A stretch of 64,000 nt of DNA from Polaromonas sp. C04 (GTDB lineage Bacteria; Pseudomonadota; Gammaproteobacteria; Burkholderiales; Burkholderiaceae_C), in the NCBI RefSeq assembly GCF_002002705.1, contig NZ_MUNS01000041.1, forward strand, positions 62,001-126,000, in the 5' to 3' direction. A model generated the notes under the pieces. The model made no database searches, was not told where the DNA came from, and saw only the letters and a program-made list of their open reading frames with translations. A program made the translations under genes and the position numbers. Below are positions 26,501-35,900 of the stretch, piece after piece (within the stretch, counting starts at the first letter, position 1; every line of letters starts with the position of its first letter).

Positions 26501-26521
26501 TTGCTGGCCTCGCCCGCCTGA
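23519..26521 (+). CDS. putA: Bifunctional proline dehydrogenase/P5C dehydrogenase PutA
   Basis: 1000 residues from ATG 23519, which has GGAG six bases upstream; an upstream ATG (23486) has none. It is the short PutA form without the N-terminal ribbon-helix-helix repressor domain, which fits a separate Lrp-type regulator. The FAD-binding proline dehydrogenase barrel spans about 150-480 (ISIKLSALHPRYEDAQ, RLVKGAYWD, FATHNAGT). The aldehyde dehydrogenase domain spans about 550-990 (ISPWNFPLAIFTGQVAAALATGN, FTGSTEVA, catalytic Cys in SAGQRCSALRLL). It converts proline to glutamate with an internal P5C channel. Three copies of the palindromic element are in frame (about residues 210-231, 540-560 and 846-867). 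Confidence 0.95.
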   Translation: MRLPFPYRPEDQIVTQRLQSLQGALDWAAAAQAARPWVQAVRRHPPPFWAMESLLKEYPISSAEGLALMRLAEALLRVPDAETAIELTADQLGRADFDHAGDKALARLSSAAIALSKKFLPTATNSGQADEQQPGLFARLGARSVVAATLRAVQLLGRQFVLGQTIGEAMQEAAAARRRSAGLCFSYDMLGEGARTDADALHYLDSYTNAIEKIATHADPASACERNDGISIKLSALHPRYEDAQKARVMMELVPRVWGLCELAATANLNLTIDAEEVDRLELSLDVFEALAARVAQHFPQWRGFGLAMQAYQTRALELIAHITALARKYRLRLMCRLVKGAYWDAEIKRAQELGLPHYPVFTHKHHTDVSYLACARALLAAPDAIYPQFATHNAGTIAAILQMAETTGGAFELQRLHGMGEGVYREVMKAPPAGEGAIPVRVYAPVGRHKDLLAYLVRRLLENGANSSFVHQLADESVGMDELLISPLRLAPESSLPLPADLYGAARKNSAGLDLTVEPMRAPLLAAYAATALATVPEFDVKTTSSAYQASAVSYQKWSKTPVHERSAILRRAADALEAELPRFCALMVKEAFKTWGDSVAEVREAADFLRYYAGEAERIMAPVALPGPTGESNELRLTARGVWVCISPWNFPLAIFTGQVAAALATGNTVLAKPAEQTPAVALEAVRLLHRAGVPEGALQLAHGPGDTVGAALVAQPGIAGVVFTGSTEVARIINRALAAKDGPIVPLIAETGGINAMLVDSTALPEQVADAVLQSSFRSAGQRCSALRLLCVHEGIADGVIGMIRGAAQELVAGDPADLATDLGPVIDRQAWSAIRRHLERLGSTSKPVTAIEDSTQSATNPIANLIPPSAFEVAAVADVQQEIFGPVLHIVRWRGDPQAVIDQINALGYGLTLGIQTRIDSRAQALAARARVGNVYINRNMIGAVVGVQPFGGEGLSGTGPKAGGPHYLARFCAEQTVTVNTTAAGGNVQLLASPA
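24146..24209 (+). repeat. Dispersed palindromic element, copy B (in putA)
   Basis: Left box GCTATT-GAA-AAAATAGC, exactly 20 nt, then CGGCT, ending near AAATGATGG. In frame in the proline dehydrogenase part of putA, encoding NAIEKIATHADPASACERND. It is clearly more AT-rich than its surroundings. Confidence 0.75.
24811..24826. repeat. GC hairpin within putA
   Basis: TCCCCCAGCGGGGGAA forms a tight hairpin (TCCCCC/GGGGGA). It encodes APPAGEG at the loop before the conserved YAPVG motif. The C-rich stem recalls the CCCCGC/GCGGGG stem in the yggS insertion, but the match is too short to claim a common origin. Confidence 0.35.
25138..25196 (-). repeat. Dispersed palindromic element, copy C (in putA linker)
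   Basis: Minus-strand orientation: TTTTTGATAGC, exactly 20 nt, GCGCT, then AGAGG, 3 nt and TTTTGA. In frame, encoding FDVKTTSSAYQASAVSYQKW at the junction of the two enzyme domains of PutA. Confidence 0.75.
26056..26118 (-). repeat. Dispersed palindromic element, copy D (in putA)
   Basis: Minus-strand orientation: GCTATT, GTAGC, exactly 20 nt, TGGCT, 8 nt, TTTTGATGTTGAA. In frame near the C-terminal end of the aldehyde dehydrogenase part, encoding TSKPVTAIEDSTQSATNPIA. Its right end is nearly identical to that of copy E. Confidence 0.75.
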
Positions 26522-26554
26522 GCGTGTGCGCAGGGCGCGCCGCGCCGCGCCGGT

Positions 26555-29023
26555 TCACTGCGCGATGCTGCGCATGAAGACTTCGAGCTGGTCGATGGGC
26601 AGCGCCCGGCAAAACAGATGACCCTGGTAGCAGTCGCAGCCAAATTGGGACAGGAGTTGGCGCTGGGCTTCGGTCTCGACCCCTTCGGCCAGCACCGACA
26701 GACCCAGGCTTTGCGCCAGGCCAATGATGGTGCGGGCAATGGCCGCGTCGTTCGGATCGGTCAGCATGTCCTTCACGAAAGAGCGGTCGATTTTCAGCTG
26801 GTCCAGTGGCAGGCGCTTGAGGTAGGACAGCGCGGAATAGCCCATGCCAAAGTCGTCGATCGACAGTGTCACGCCGGCCTTCTTGAGGATTCCCATCTTG
26901 GCAATGGTGACCTCGATGCCGGTGGCCAGCAGGCTCTCGGTGAGTTCCAGTTTGAGTCGCTGCGCACGCACGCCGGTTCGCCGGATCACGTTCATCACCT
27001 GATCGACAAACTCCGGGTTGCGGAACTGGCGCACGCTCACGTTCACGGAAATGCTGAGCTGTTCGGTGTCGGGGCGAGCGGCCCACAGGGCCAGTTGCGC
27101 GCAGGCGCTCTCCAGCGCCCACTGGCCCATCGGCAGGATCAGTCCGCTGTCTTCGGCCTGAGGAATGAAGGCGTCGGGCAGCACCAGGCCGCGTTGCGGG
27201 TGCTGCCAGCGCATCAGTGCCTCGACGCCCAGCATGCGTCCGTCGCTGCCGACCTGCGGCTGGTAATGCAGCACGAACTCGTGGTGGCGCAGGCCATGCC
27301 GGAGCTCCGAGGTCAGCGCCGCATTGGCCGTGGCCACGGCCTGCATCTCGGGGTCGAAAAAGCACACTGCGTTGCGTCCCGCGGCCTTGGCCTGGTACAT
27401 CGCCAGATCGGCCTGTTTGAGCAGGTCTTCGATGCTCACCTCGTCCTCGTTGAACGAGGTGACGCCGATGCTGCAGGTGCCGTGGTACGAGTACCGGGCC
27501 AGATCGTAGGGCTCGCCGAGCATGGCCAGGATTTTCTCCCCGACCGCCAGCGCGCGGGCGTTGGCCGCCGGCAGGTTGTCTCCCAGGTCTTGCAGCATGA
27601 CCACGAACTCGTCGCCGCCCAGTCGCGCCACGGTGTCGTCAGGGCTGATGCACGAGGCCAGGCGCGACGCCGCCTTTCGCAGCAGCATGTCGCCGCGCGA
27701 ATGCCCCATGGTGTCGTTGAGCAGTTTGAAGTGGTCGAGGTCGACGAACATCAGTGCGCCGATTTTCCGGTCGGTCTGGGCCAGCACATGCCGCAGCCGG
27801 CTCATCAGCAGCTGGCGGTTGGGCAATTGCGTCAGTGCGTCGTAGAACGCCAGGTGTTCGATCTCGTCCTCGGACGCCTTGCGTGTGGTGATGTCGCGCG
27901 CCACGGCGATCCAGTGGGTGAGCCCGCGGTCGAAATAATCGACCGGGACGACCTCGAGTTCCATCCAGAATTGCTCTCCATCCTTTTTGTAGATGATCAA
28001 CTCTGCGCGCACCGGCTGCGACTGTGCCAGGGCCTCGCGGATGCGTTCGAGTTCGGCGCGCTGGGTCAAAGGGCCTTGCAGCATGCGCGGCGTCTGGCCC
28101 AGCACCTCGTCACGGCTGTAGCCGGTGCGCCGCTGGAAGGCGTCGTTGACAAAGACGATGCGTGGATGCGGCGCGTCCGGCGAGCCGGCGTCGGCGATCA
28201 CCACGATGTCGTTCAGGCGGTTGATGCTGGTCTGCAGCAGCAGCAACTGCTCCTTGGACTGCTGCCAGGCGCTGACGTCGCGCAGGTACAGGGCAATGCC
28301 TTCCTCGAACGGATAGGCGCGCAGCTCCAGCCATATTCCCAGCACGGGAAAAAATTCTTCAAACTCGACGCTGAGCCGGCTGTTCTGGACGGCACGCAAC
28401 TCGCTGCGCAGCCGGCTGCTCCCGTCGTCGTCCAGTACACGCCAGATGGTGTGGCCCAGCAGCTGGACGCTGCTGCGTTGCAGCAGGCGCTCGCTCTCGC
28501 GATTCACATAGGTGAAGCGCCCTTCATGATCGAGCGTCACGCTGGCCAGCGTCGAACTCAGCCGCACGGTGGCGTTCAGGGACTCCTGCTCGGCGCGTTT
28601 TTTTTCCGTCAGGTCCTGCAGCAGGCCCTGCACGCACACAACAATCCCCGAGGGATCGCACAGCGCCTTGCCGACCGTGCGCACCCACAGGCGATCGCCC
28701 TGTGCCGTGATGATCTCCGCCTCCCGGTCGAACGGCACCGCCCTCTCCACGCAGGCCTCGAACGCCGAGGTCATCAGCGCCCGCGACTCGGGCGCGTAAA
28801 GGTCCAGCGCCTGCGCCAGCGGCAGTGAGGGCGCCGAGTCGTGCGGCAGCTTGAGCAGCGCGGCGAGCCGGCGCGTCCACGTCACGCGGCGCTGCGGCAG
28901 CTCCAGCATCCACGCGCCCGCAGCGGTGCTCCACTCCACCAGGTCGAGCAGCTGTCCGGCGGCCGCCGCGGCGCCGGTGCGGGGAGGGTGTTGTTGCAGC
29001 GCGGGAGAGTTAACTGGCGGCAT
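26555..29023 (-). CDS. PAS-GGDEF-EAL c-di-GMP signalling protein
   Basis: 822 residues, no clear membrane segment. Three PAS-like regions (about 20-130, 145-250 and 260-385) precede a GGDEF domain (about 390-550) with intact RLGGDEFVVML, and an EAL domain (about 565-815) with GVEALMRWQHP and DDFGMGYSALSYLKRL. Both signature sites look catalytically complete, so the protein could make or break down cyclic di-GMP, with net direction set by the PAS input. An RxxD inhibitory site is not obvious before GGDEF. It converges with putA and lies downstream of the TRAP operon on the same strand, 286 bases away. Confidence 0.92.
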   Translation of the reverse strand: MPPVNSPALQQHPPRTGAAAAAGQLLDLVEWSTAAGAWMLELPQRRVTWTRRLAALLKLPHDSAPSLPLAQALDLYAPESRALMTSAFEACVERAVPFDREAEIITAQGDRLWVRTVGKALCDPSGIVVCVQGLLQDLTEKKRAEQESLNATVRLSSTLASVTLDHEGRFTYVNRESERLLQRSSVQLLGHTIWRVLDDDGSSRLRSELRAVQNSRLSVEFEEFFPVLGIWLELRAYPFEEGIALYLRDVSAWQQSKEQLLLLQTSINRLNDIVVIADAGSPDAPHPRIVFVNDAFQRRTGYSRDEVLGQTPRMLQGPLTQRAELERIREALAQSQPVRAELIIYKKDGEQFWMELEVVPVDYFDRGLTHWIAVARDITTRKASEDEIEHLAFYDALTQLPNRQLLMSRLRHVLAQTDRKIGALMFVDLDHFKLLNDTMGHSRGDMLLRKAASRLASCISPDDTVARLGGDEFVVMLQDLGDNLPAANARALAVGEKILAMLGEPYDLARYSYHGTCSIGVTSFNEDEVSIEDLLKQADLAMYQAKAAGRNAVCFFDPEMQAVATANAALTSELRHGLRHHEFVLHYQPQVGSDGRMLGVEALMRWQHPQRGLVLPDAFIPQAEDSGLILPMGQWALESACAQLALWAARPDTEQLSISVNVSVRQFRNPEFVDQVMNVIRRTGVRAQRLKLELTESLLATGIEVTIAKMGILKKAGVTLSIDDFGMGYSALSYLKRLPLDQLKIDRSFVKDMLTDPNDAAIARTIIGLAQSLGLSVLAEGVETEAQRQLLSQFGCDCYQGHLFCRALPIDQLEVFMRSIAQ

Positions 29024-29089
29024 CGTGTGAGTGGTCTAGAGCGAATCCCAAAGTGAAGCTGGCAACCAGCCATGAAACAGGGGGCTCCC

Positions 29090-29106
29090 GGCCCCCCGTA
29101 CGCCGG
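29090..29106 (-). terminator. Weak hairpin downstream of the TRAP/DUF1850 operon
   Basis: GGGGGC-TCCCG-GCCCCC forms a 6-bp stem with a 5-nt loop in the 286-base gap between the DUF1850 gene and the EAL-protein gene. Only a short T-run follows on the minus strand. The rest of the gap shows nothing recognisable. Confidence 0.25.
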
Positions 29107-29309
29107 CACGCGACCAAACGTGCGCATGACCGGCCATTCGTGTTCGCGCCGGTTGCGCTACGACCCCGGGGCAGGAGGCCAGCGCTGCGGCAGTCGGGCG
29201 TCGATGAGTGTAGTTCCTTTCCCCCGCGTTTGGCTATCGGGGCCCGGCCAGCCCTGCGGTGGGGCCTGCCAGCGAATGGACGACTTGGGTACTCTCCCGG
29301 ACAGGGAAC

Positions 29310-29702
29310 TCAGGACGAGGGGCATGCAGACACGTCGACCAGCGGCGCCGCCGACGGTGGGCCAACCAGTTCTGCCAGGGGATGGCACTTGCCGCCCCAG
29401 CAGAGTTGGTAATCGGCGACATAGTCCGAGCGCGTCAGATGCAGCCGCTCGAGCGGCGCCAGCGGCGGGCGGTAATGCCATACGCCGTTCTTCAGCACGG
29501 CATCGGGCGGCGGCTCCATGCCGGCGCCGGAGCCGCGGATGCGCGCTTCGGTGAGTTGCAGGCGTGCGCCGCCGGCCGTTTGGACGACCTGGTAATCCTC
29601 TTCCCAAAGGATTTTTTCGATCGAATGGGTCCAGTTCAGCGTGAACGCCTGCAATGGCAGGCTGATGGCCAGGCCGGCCGCGGCCAGGCACACCGCGATC
29701 AT
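29310..29702 (-). CDS. DUF1850 protein of the TAXI-TRAP operon
   Basis: 130 residues from MIAVCLAAAGLAIS, whose hydrophobic start resembles a signal peptide or membrane anchor. The DUF1850 core FTLNWTHSIEKILWEEDYQVV and RLQLTEARIRGSGAGMEPPPDA is clear. The DNA start ATGA overlaps the stop of the TRAP permease, so the two are translationally coupled. DUF1850 genes often accompany fused TRAP permeases with TAXI-type binding proteins; their role is unknown, perhaps periplasmic help in substrate handling or assembly. Confidence 0.82.
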   Translation of the reverse strand: MIAVCLAAAGLAISLPLQAFTLNWTHSIEKILWEEDYQVVQTAGGARLQLTEARIRGSGAGMEPPPDAVLKNGVWHYRPPLAPLERLHLTRSDYVADYQLCWGGKCHPLAELVGPPSAAPLVDVSACPSS

Positions 29703-31756
29703 GCAACCGCCAGCCGGCGCCGTTGCCAGACGTGCCAGCCGATGAAAATGGCCGCCATCACGAATCCGATCTGGTCGCTCAGCGTGCCCGCCGTGACCAG
29801 CATCAGCGCGGCGATGCCGGTAAATACCCGCTCGTGGATTTTCAAAGGCGCCAGCAGGTAGCCAACGGCCGTTGCGCCCCACAAGGCGATGGCCAGCAGC
29901 GCCTTGCCCACGATGTACAGCACCGCCACCACCGTCCAGTGGCCCTGCAGCATCAGCGCGGGCGTATAGACCGCCATGTACGGAATGACAAAGCCGGCAA
30001 TGGCGATCTGGGTTGCCTTGAAGCCGATACGCATGGGTGACGCCTTGGCGATCGATGCCGCGGCAAATGCTGCGAGCGCCACCGGCGGCGTCAGGTCCGC
30101 CATGATGCCGAAATAGAACACGAACATGTGCGACACGATCAGCGGCACGCCCAGGCTGAGCAGCGCGGGCGCCGCAATCGAGCTGGTGATGATGTAGTTC
30201 GGGATGGTCGGAATTCCCATGCCGAGGATCAGGCACACGATCATGGTCAAAAACAGCGACAGGAACAGGCTTTTTTCACCGACGGTCAGGATGAATCCGG
30301 CAAAGCTGGAGGCGGCGCCCGTGAGGGTCAGCACACCAATGATGACACCCACCACGGCGCAGGCGACGCCGACCGGCAACGCCTGCCTGGCGCCGTCGAT
30401 CAGGCTCAGGCGCACCGCACGCAGGGTGTCACGACCGCCCTTGACCCTGAAACAAAGCAGCACCAGCAGTGCGATCACGGCGAGGATCGCATAAATGCCA
30501 AACTCGACAAAGCTTGCCGCCGCCAGGCCCAGGGCCAGCCAGAACACGTAGCGAAACGCCGTGCCCGACAGGCGCGCTGCCACGGCTGCGCCGAGAATCA
30601 GGATCACGGTGAGCGCCAGGCCGGTGAGTCCGGCAAACATCGGCGTGAAACCATGAAACAGCATGCCGACCAGACCTGCCAGCGGCAGCACCAGATACCA
30701 GCTTTCCTTGAGCGCCTTCACCGGGCTCGGGCACTGGTCTTTCGGCAGACCCACCAGCCCCATGCGGCCGGCTTCCAGATGCACGATCCAGAACGCCGTC
30801 ACGTAATACAGGATCGCCGGAATCACGGCCGCCTTGACGATGTCCACATACGGCACGTTCAGCGTCTCGGCCATGATGAACGCCACCGCCCCCATGACCG
30901 GTGGCATGATCTGGCCGCCCATGGAAGACGTGGCCTCGACCGCGCCGGCAAAGATCGAGCTGTAGCCAAAGCGTTTCATCAGCGGGATCGTGAACTGGCC
31001 GACGGTCAGCACGTTCGCCACGCCGGAGCCCGAGATGGTTCCCATGAAGCCCGACGAGATCACCGCCACCTTGGCCGGCCCGCCCTTGGCCCTGCCGACC
31101 AGTCCCAGCGCCACGGAGTTGAACAGCTTGATCATGCCGGCGTGCTCGAGAAATGCGCCGAACAGGATGAACAGGAAGATATAGGTCGCAGACACCATGA
31201 CGGGGATGCCCAGAATGCCCTCGGTGCCCAGCCACAGCTGATTCACGATCTGGTCAAACCCGTAGGCCCGATGCGCGAGCGGGCCCGGCAGGTACTGGCC
31301 GAAAAGGCCATACAGCAGGAATGTTCCGCACACCAGGGGCAGGGCCAGTCCGAGGATCCGGCGCGTGGCCTCGAACACCAGCACGACCATGATGGTGCCG
31401 ACCACCAGATCGGCGGTGGTTGGATCGCCCGAGCGCTGGATCAGGTCGGCCTCGAAAATCCAGTGATAGAACGACAGCGCGAACCCGGCGGCGGCCAGCA
31501 GCCAGTCGTACCACACGATGGAGGTCAGCTTGCCGCTCTTCAATGCGGGGTACATCAGGAAGGTCAGCAGCAGCAGGAAGCCGACATGCAATGAGCGCAT
31601 GGTCAGCGACGACAGCGGCGAGAAGCCGGCGACGATCAATTGATAGGTCGAGAACGTCAGCGCCGCGCCGATCACGATCTTCAGCGCGGTGCCGCTGAGC
31701 GTGCGTTGTGCGCCGTGCTCCTGAAATTCGTCGGCAGGCGTATGGAGGGAGGTCAT
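29699..31756 (-). CDS. TRAP transporter permease, fused small and large subunits
   Basis: 685 residues with about 17-18 membrane helices: a four-helix DctQ-like part (first ~170 residues) fused to a DctM-like large subunit. The large subunit shows GFMGTISGSGVANVLTVGQFTIPLMKRFGYS, SSMGGQIMPPVMGAVAFIMAE and LGMGIPTIPNYIITSS, all typical of the fused 4TM/12TM TRAP family. It imports an organic acid or similar solute using the sodium or proton gradient, taking it from the TAXI protein encoded upstream (73-base gap). Confidence 0.92.
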   Translation of the reverse strand: MTSLHTPADEFQEHGAQRTLSGTALKIVIGAALTFSTYQLIVAGFSPLSSLTMRSLHVGFLLLLTFLMYPALKSGKLTSIVWYDWLLAAAGFALSFYHWIFEADLIQRSGDPTTADLVVGTIMVVLVFEATRRILGLALPLVCGTFLLYGLFGQYLPGPLAHRAYGFDQIVNQLWLGTEGILGIPVMVSATYIFLFILFGAFLEHAGMIKLFNSVALGLVGRAKGGPAKVAVISSGFMGTISGSGVANVLTVGQFTIPLMKRFGYSSIFAGAVEATSSMGGQIMPPVMGAVAFIMAETLNVPYVDIVKAAVIPAILYYVTAFWIVHLEAGRMGLVGLPKDQCPSPVKALKESWYLVLPLAGLVGMLFHGFTPMFAGLTGLALTVILILGAAVAARLSGTAFRYVFWLALGLAAASFVEFGIYAILAVIALLVLLCFRVKGGRDTLRAVRLSLIDGARQALPVGVACAVVGVIIGVLTLTGAASSFAGFILTVGEKSLFLSLFLTMIVCLILGMGIPTIPNYIITSSIAAPALLSLGVPLIVSHMFVFYFGIMADLTPPVALAAFAAASIAKASPMRIGFKATQIAIAGFVIPYMAVYTPALMLQGHWTVVAVLYIVGKALLAIALWGATAVGYLLAPLKIHERVFTGIAALMLVTAGTLSDQIGFVMAAIFIGWHVWQRRRLAVA

Positions 31757-31829
31757 GTCCGATTGGTTCCTGGCGTGTCGTGGCCGGCGGACGGGCGCGG
31801 CGGCCCGCCCGCAAAGGCCACAGGTTGGC

Positions 31830-32789
31830 TTACTTGATCAAACCGATTTCGCGGTAGTACTTCTCGGCGCCCGGATGCAGCGGCAGCGGCATGCCTACCA
31901 GCGCTGTTTCCTTGTGGATCGCCTTGGCGGCGGCGTGCGCGGCGACCAGGTGGTCGAGGTTCTCAAACATGGCCTTGGTCATCTTGTAGACGGTGTCCGT
32001 GGGGACGCCTTCATGCGTGACCAGGAAGTTCTGCACGAATGCGGTTGGTACGCTCGCGGCCTGTCCTTCGTAGGTGTTGGCCGGGACGACGCCGGCCTGA
32101 TAGGCCGGATCCCCGACTTTCGCGATCACGTCCGCCGTGATCGGTACGATCACGATCTTCACCGACGTTGCCAGGTCCCGCAGCGAGGAGACGCCCAGGC
32201 CGGCCGATTGCAGCGTGGCATCGAGCTGGCGGTTCTTCATGAGCTCCACCGACTCGCCAAAGGGCAGGTATTCCACCTTGGCGAAGTCGGCGTAGGTCAG
32301 GCCGGCGGCCTTGAAGATGGCGCGCGCATTGAGTTCGGTGCCGGATTTGGGCGCGCCCACGGAGATGCGCTTGCCCTTCAGGTCGGCCAGCGTCTTCACG
32401 CCTGAATCGGCCGACGCCACGATCTGGATGTAGTTCGGATACATGCCCGCGATGCCGCGCAATTTTTTCAGGGGCGTCTTGAAGCCGGCGTCAGCATTGC
32501 CCCGCCAGGCGTCGGACAACGAGTCCCCGAGCGTGAAGGCCACTTCTCCGCGTCCGGCTTGCAGCAGGTTGAGGTTTTCCGCAGAAGCCTTGGTCGCCTG
32601 CACCGTGCATTTCGCGTCCGGCATCGCCTTGGTGTAGATCTGCGACAGTGCGACACCCATCGGGTAATACACGCCGCTGGTGCCGCCGGTCAGCACGGTG
32701 ATAAATTGCTGTTGTGCCTGTGCCGGCGCTGCTGCCAGCAGGGTCGCGCCGGCCAGGGCCAGCAGTGCGCGCAAAAATCCAAACTTCAT
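31830..32789 (-). CDS. TAXI-family TRAP solute-binding protein
   Basis: 319 residues. A cleavable signal peptide (MKFGFLRALLALAGATLLAAAPAQA, cut after AQA) leads to the TAXI signature FITVLTGGTSGVYYPMGVALSQIYTKA. KASAENLNLLQAGRGEVAFTLGDS and the C-terminal HPGAEKYYREIGL are family-typical. TAXI proteins deliver substrates (glutamate, other acids) to fused TRAP permeases; the substrate here is unknown. AAGGAGACAACA precedes ATG 32789. The gene is divergent from the carboxylase gene across 137 bases, suggesting a two-way promoter region. Confidence 0.92.
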   Translation of the reverse strand: MKFGFLRALLALAGATLLAAAPAQAQQQFITVLTGGTSGVYYPMGVALSQIYTKAMPDAKCTVQATKASAENLNLLQAGRGEVAFTLGDSLSDAWRGNADAGFKTPLKKLRGIAGMYPNYIQIVASADSGVKTLADLKGKRISVGAPKSGTELNARAIFKAAGLTYADFAKVEYLPFGESVELMKNRQLDATLQSAGLGVSSLRDLATSVKIVIVPITADVIAKVGDPAYQAGVVPANTYEGQAASVPTAFVQNFLVTHEGVPTDTVYKMTKAMFENLDHLVAAHAAAKAIHKETALVGMPLPLHPGAEKYYREIGLIK

Positions 32790-32926
32790 TGTTGTCTCCT
32801 TGAGTAGGTGAGAAAGGCAATAAGCCCTGTGCATTCTATGGGCCAATAGTTGCACGATGTGCGGGCCGCCAGCGCGGTGATGCGGGTCTCGGTAAAGTCG
32901 AACACACCAACCCTGAAGGAAACCCT

Positions 32927-35900
32927 GTGTTCAAAAAGATCCTGATTGCGAATCGCGGCGAGATCGCGCTGCGGCTGGTGCGCGCCGTGCACGATCTGGG
33001 CAGCCGCAGTGTCGCCGTCTATGCGCCGGACGATGCGCAGGCGCTGCATGTGCGCCAGGCGGATGAAGCACTGGCGCTGGACGCCACAGGGCCCGCTGCC
33101 TATCTGGACATTGCCCGCCTCATCGCGCTGGCGCGGCAAACCGGCTGCGATGCGGTGCACCCGGGCTATGGTTTTTTGAGCGAGCGCGCCGACTTTGCGC
33201 AAGCCTGCCTGGACGCCGGCCTCACCTTCATCGGGCCCACGGTGGAGCAGCTCGCGCTGTTCGGCGACAAGGCGCGCGCCCGCACGCTGGCCCGGCAGTG
33301 TGGCGTGCCCTTGATGCCCGGCAGTGCGGGCGCGGTCACGCTGGCCCAGGCCCAGGCCTTCTTTGCGGCCCAGCGTGCTGGCGCGCTGGGTGCCGGCGTG
33401 ATGATCAAGGCGATCGGTGGCGGCGGCGGCCGTGGCATGCGCGCCGTGCTGCAGGCGGCAGAGTTGCCCGAAGCCTATGCGCGCTGCGTGTCCGAGGCGC
33501 GTGCGGCCTTCGGCGTGGAGGGCGTCTATGTCGAGCGCCTGATGACGCGCGCGCGCCATATCGAAATCCAGATCATCGGCGACGGCACGCAGGTGATGTC
33601 GCTGGGTGAGCGCGAATGTTCGCTGCAGCGGCGCTTCCAGAAGCTGGTCGAAATGGCGCCGAGCCCCTCACTGACCGAGACGCTGCGGCAGCAAATCACA
33701 CAGGCGGCGTTGAAGCTGGCGCAGGCCGTGCGCTACCGCAGCCTGGGCACCTTCGAATTTCTGGTCGACGAAGACACAAGCGATCTGCCCTTTGTCTTCA
33801 TCGAGGCCAATCCGCGCCTGCAGGTGGAGCACACCGTCACCGAGGAAGTGACCGGGCTCGATCTGGTGCAGCTGCAAATCCAGGTGGCGGCGGGCCGGAG
33901 CCTGGCGGCGCTGGGGTTTGACGCCAAGGCGCCGCCGCGCGCGCAGGGCTTTGCCGTGCAATGGCGCGTCAACGCGGAGACGCTGGATGCGCAAGGCCAG
34001 GCCAGGCCCTCGGGCGGCTCGCTGGTGCGCTTCGACATGCCCTCGGGCCCCGGCATCCGGGTCGACACGCAGGGTTACCCCGGCGCTGCGCCATCGCCGC
34101 ATTACGACACGCTGCTGGCCAAGCTGATCGTGCGCTCGCGCAGCACCGACTTTGCCGACGCGGCGCGCCGCTCCCGCCGGGTGCTGGCGGAATGCCGCAT
34201 CGAGGGCATGGCCACCAATCTGTCGTTGCTGCGCGCGCTGGCAAAGCGTCCCGAGTTCGATGCGCAGCAGGTGCACACGCGCTTCGTCGAGGCGCACCTG
34301 CCGGAGCTGCTGGCCGCAGCGCAAGCGATTGATAGTCAGGATGCTACAAAAAATAGAGCTGCCAGTGCAGATGGGGTAAGGGCTACAGCTTCATTTGGTG
34401 TTGAATCCGGGCAGGGCGACGACGGACTCAGCGCGGTGCGCGCGCCCATGCCGGCCAAGCTGGTGCAGCTCGACGTGGCCGTCGGCGATGTGGTGCCCGC
34501 CGGCGGCCAGATCGCCGTGCTGGAGGCCATGAAGATGGAGCACCTGCTGCTGGCCCATGCCCCCGGCCGCGTGGTGGAGATCCGGGCCGCGCCGGGCGAC
34601 CACCTCGTGGAAGGCCAGCCCCTCGTGCTGCTGGAGCCGATGGAGGTCGCCGCGGGCATTGCCGAGGCCGCCCGCAGCCTCGATCTGGAGCAGATCCGCC
34701 CCGACCTGCAGCAGGTCATCGCCCGCCACGCGTTCACGCTCGATGCGAACCGCCCCGCCGCCGTGGCCAGGCGCCACGCGCAGGGCGGGCGCACCGCGCG
34801 CGAAAACATCGCCGACCTGTGCGACCTGCAGGACGACCCCGGCAGCTTCATCGAGTACGGCGCGCTGGCGATTGCCGCGCAAACCCGGCGCCGTTCGCTG
34901 GAAGACCTGGTGGCCAACACGCCGGCCGACGGCATGGTGACGGGCCTGGGCAGTGTCAATGCCAAATTGTTCGGCGCGGAGCAATCGCGCTGCGCGGTGC
35001 TGGCCTACGACTACACCGTGCTGGCCGGCACGCAGGGCATGCGCAACCACCACAAGACCGACCGCCTGCTGGGCCTGGCGCACCAGTTGCGGCTGCCGGT
35101 GGTGCTGTTTGCCGAGGGCGGGGGCGGGCGCCCGGGCGATACCGACATGCCCATCGTGGCCGGGCTCAACAACCACACCTTCAGCCGCTTTGCCGCGCTG
35201 TCGGGCCAGGTGCCGGTGGTCGGCATCGTGCACGGGCGCTGTTTTGCCGGCAATGCGGCGCTGCTGGGCTGCGCCGATGTCATCATCGCCACCGAGGCCA
35301 GCAACATCGGCATGAGCGGCCCGGCCATGATCGAGGGCGGTGGCTTGGGCAGTTTCAAACCCGAGCAGATCGGCCCGAGCAGCGTGCAGTCCGGCAATGG
35401 CGTGATCGACATCCTTGTAAAAGACGAGGCTGCAGCGGTGCGCGCCGCCAAGCGCTACCTGTCGTATTTCCAGGGGCCGATCGATCCCGCCGTGCAGCCA
35501 TGGACCTGCGCCGACCAGCGCGCGCTGCGCCATGCAGTGCCCGAGAACCGCCTGCGCGTGTACGACATGCGCAGCGTCATGCAAGGGCTGGTGGACAGCG
35601 ACTCGCTGCTGGAGCTGCGCGCGGGCTTTGGCGCCGGCATCCTGACCGCGCTGGCGCGCATCGAAGGCCGCCCCGTGGGCATCCTCGCGAACAACCCGCG
35701 GCACCTGGGCGGCGCCATCGATGTGGATGCCGCCGACAAGGCCGCGCGCTTCATGCAGCTGTGCAACGCGCACGGCCTGGCGATGGTGTCGCTCACCGAC
35801 ACCCCGGGCTTCATGGTCGGCCCCGACATCGAGGCCCAGGCGCAGGTGCGCCATGTGTGCCGCATGTTCGTGGTCGCCGCGCACCTCGCCGTGCCGTTCT

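Noticed and set aside
32815-32855. Possible eleventh element copy (CTATTGGCCCATAG on the minus strand, followed by GGGCT)
   Set aside because: The exact 20-nt spacing seen in the other ten is absent, so I did not count it.
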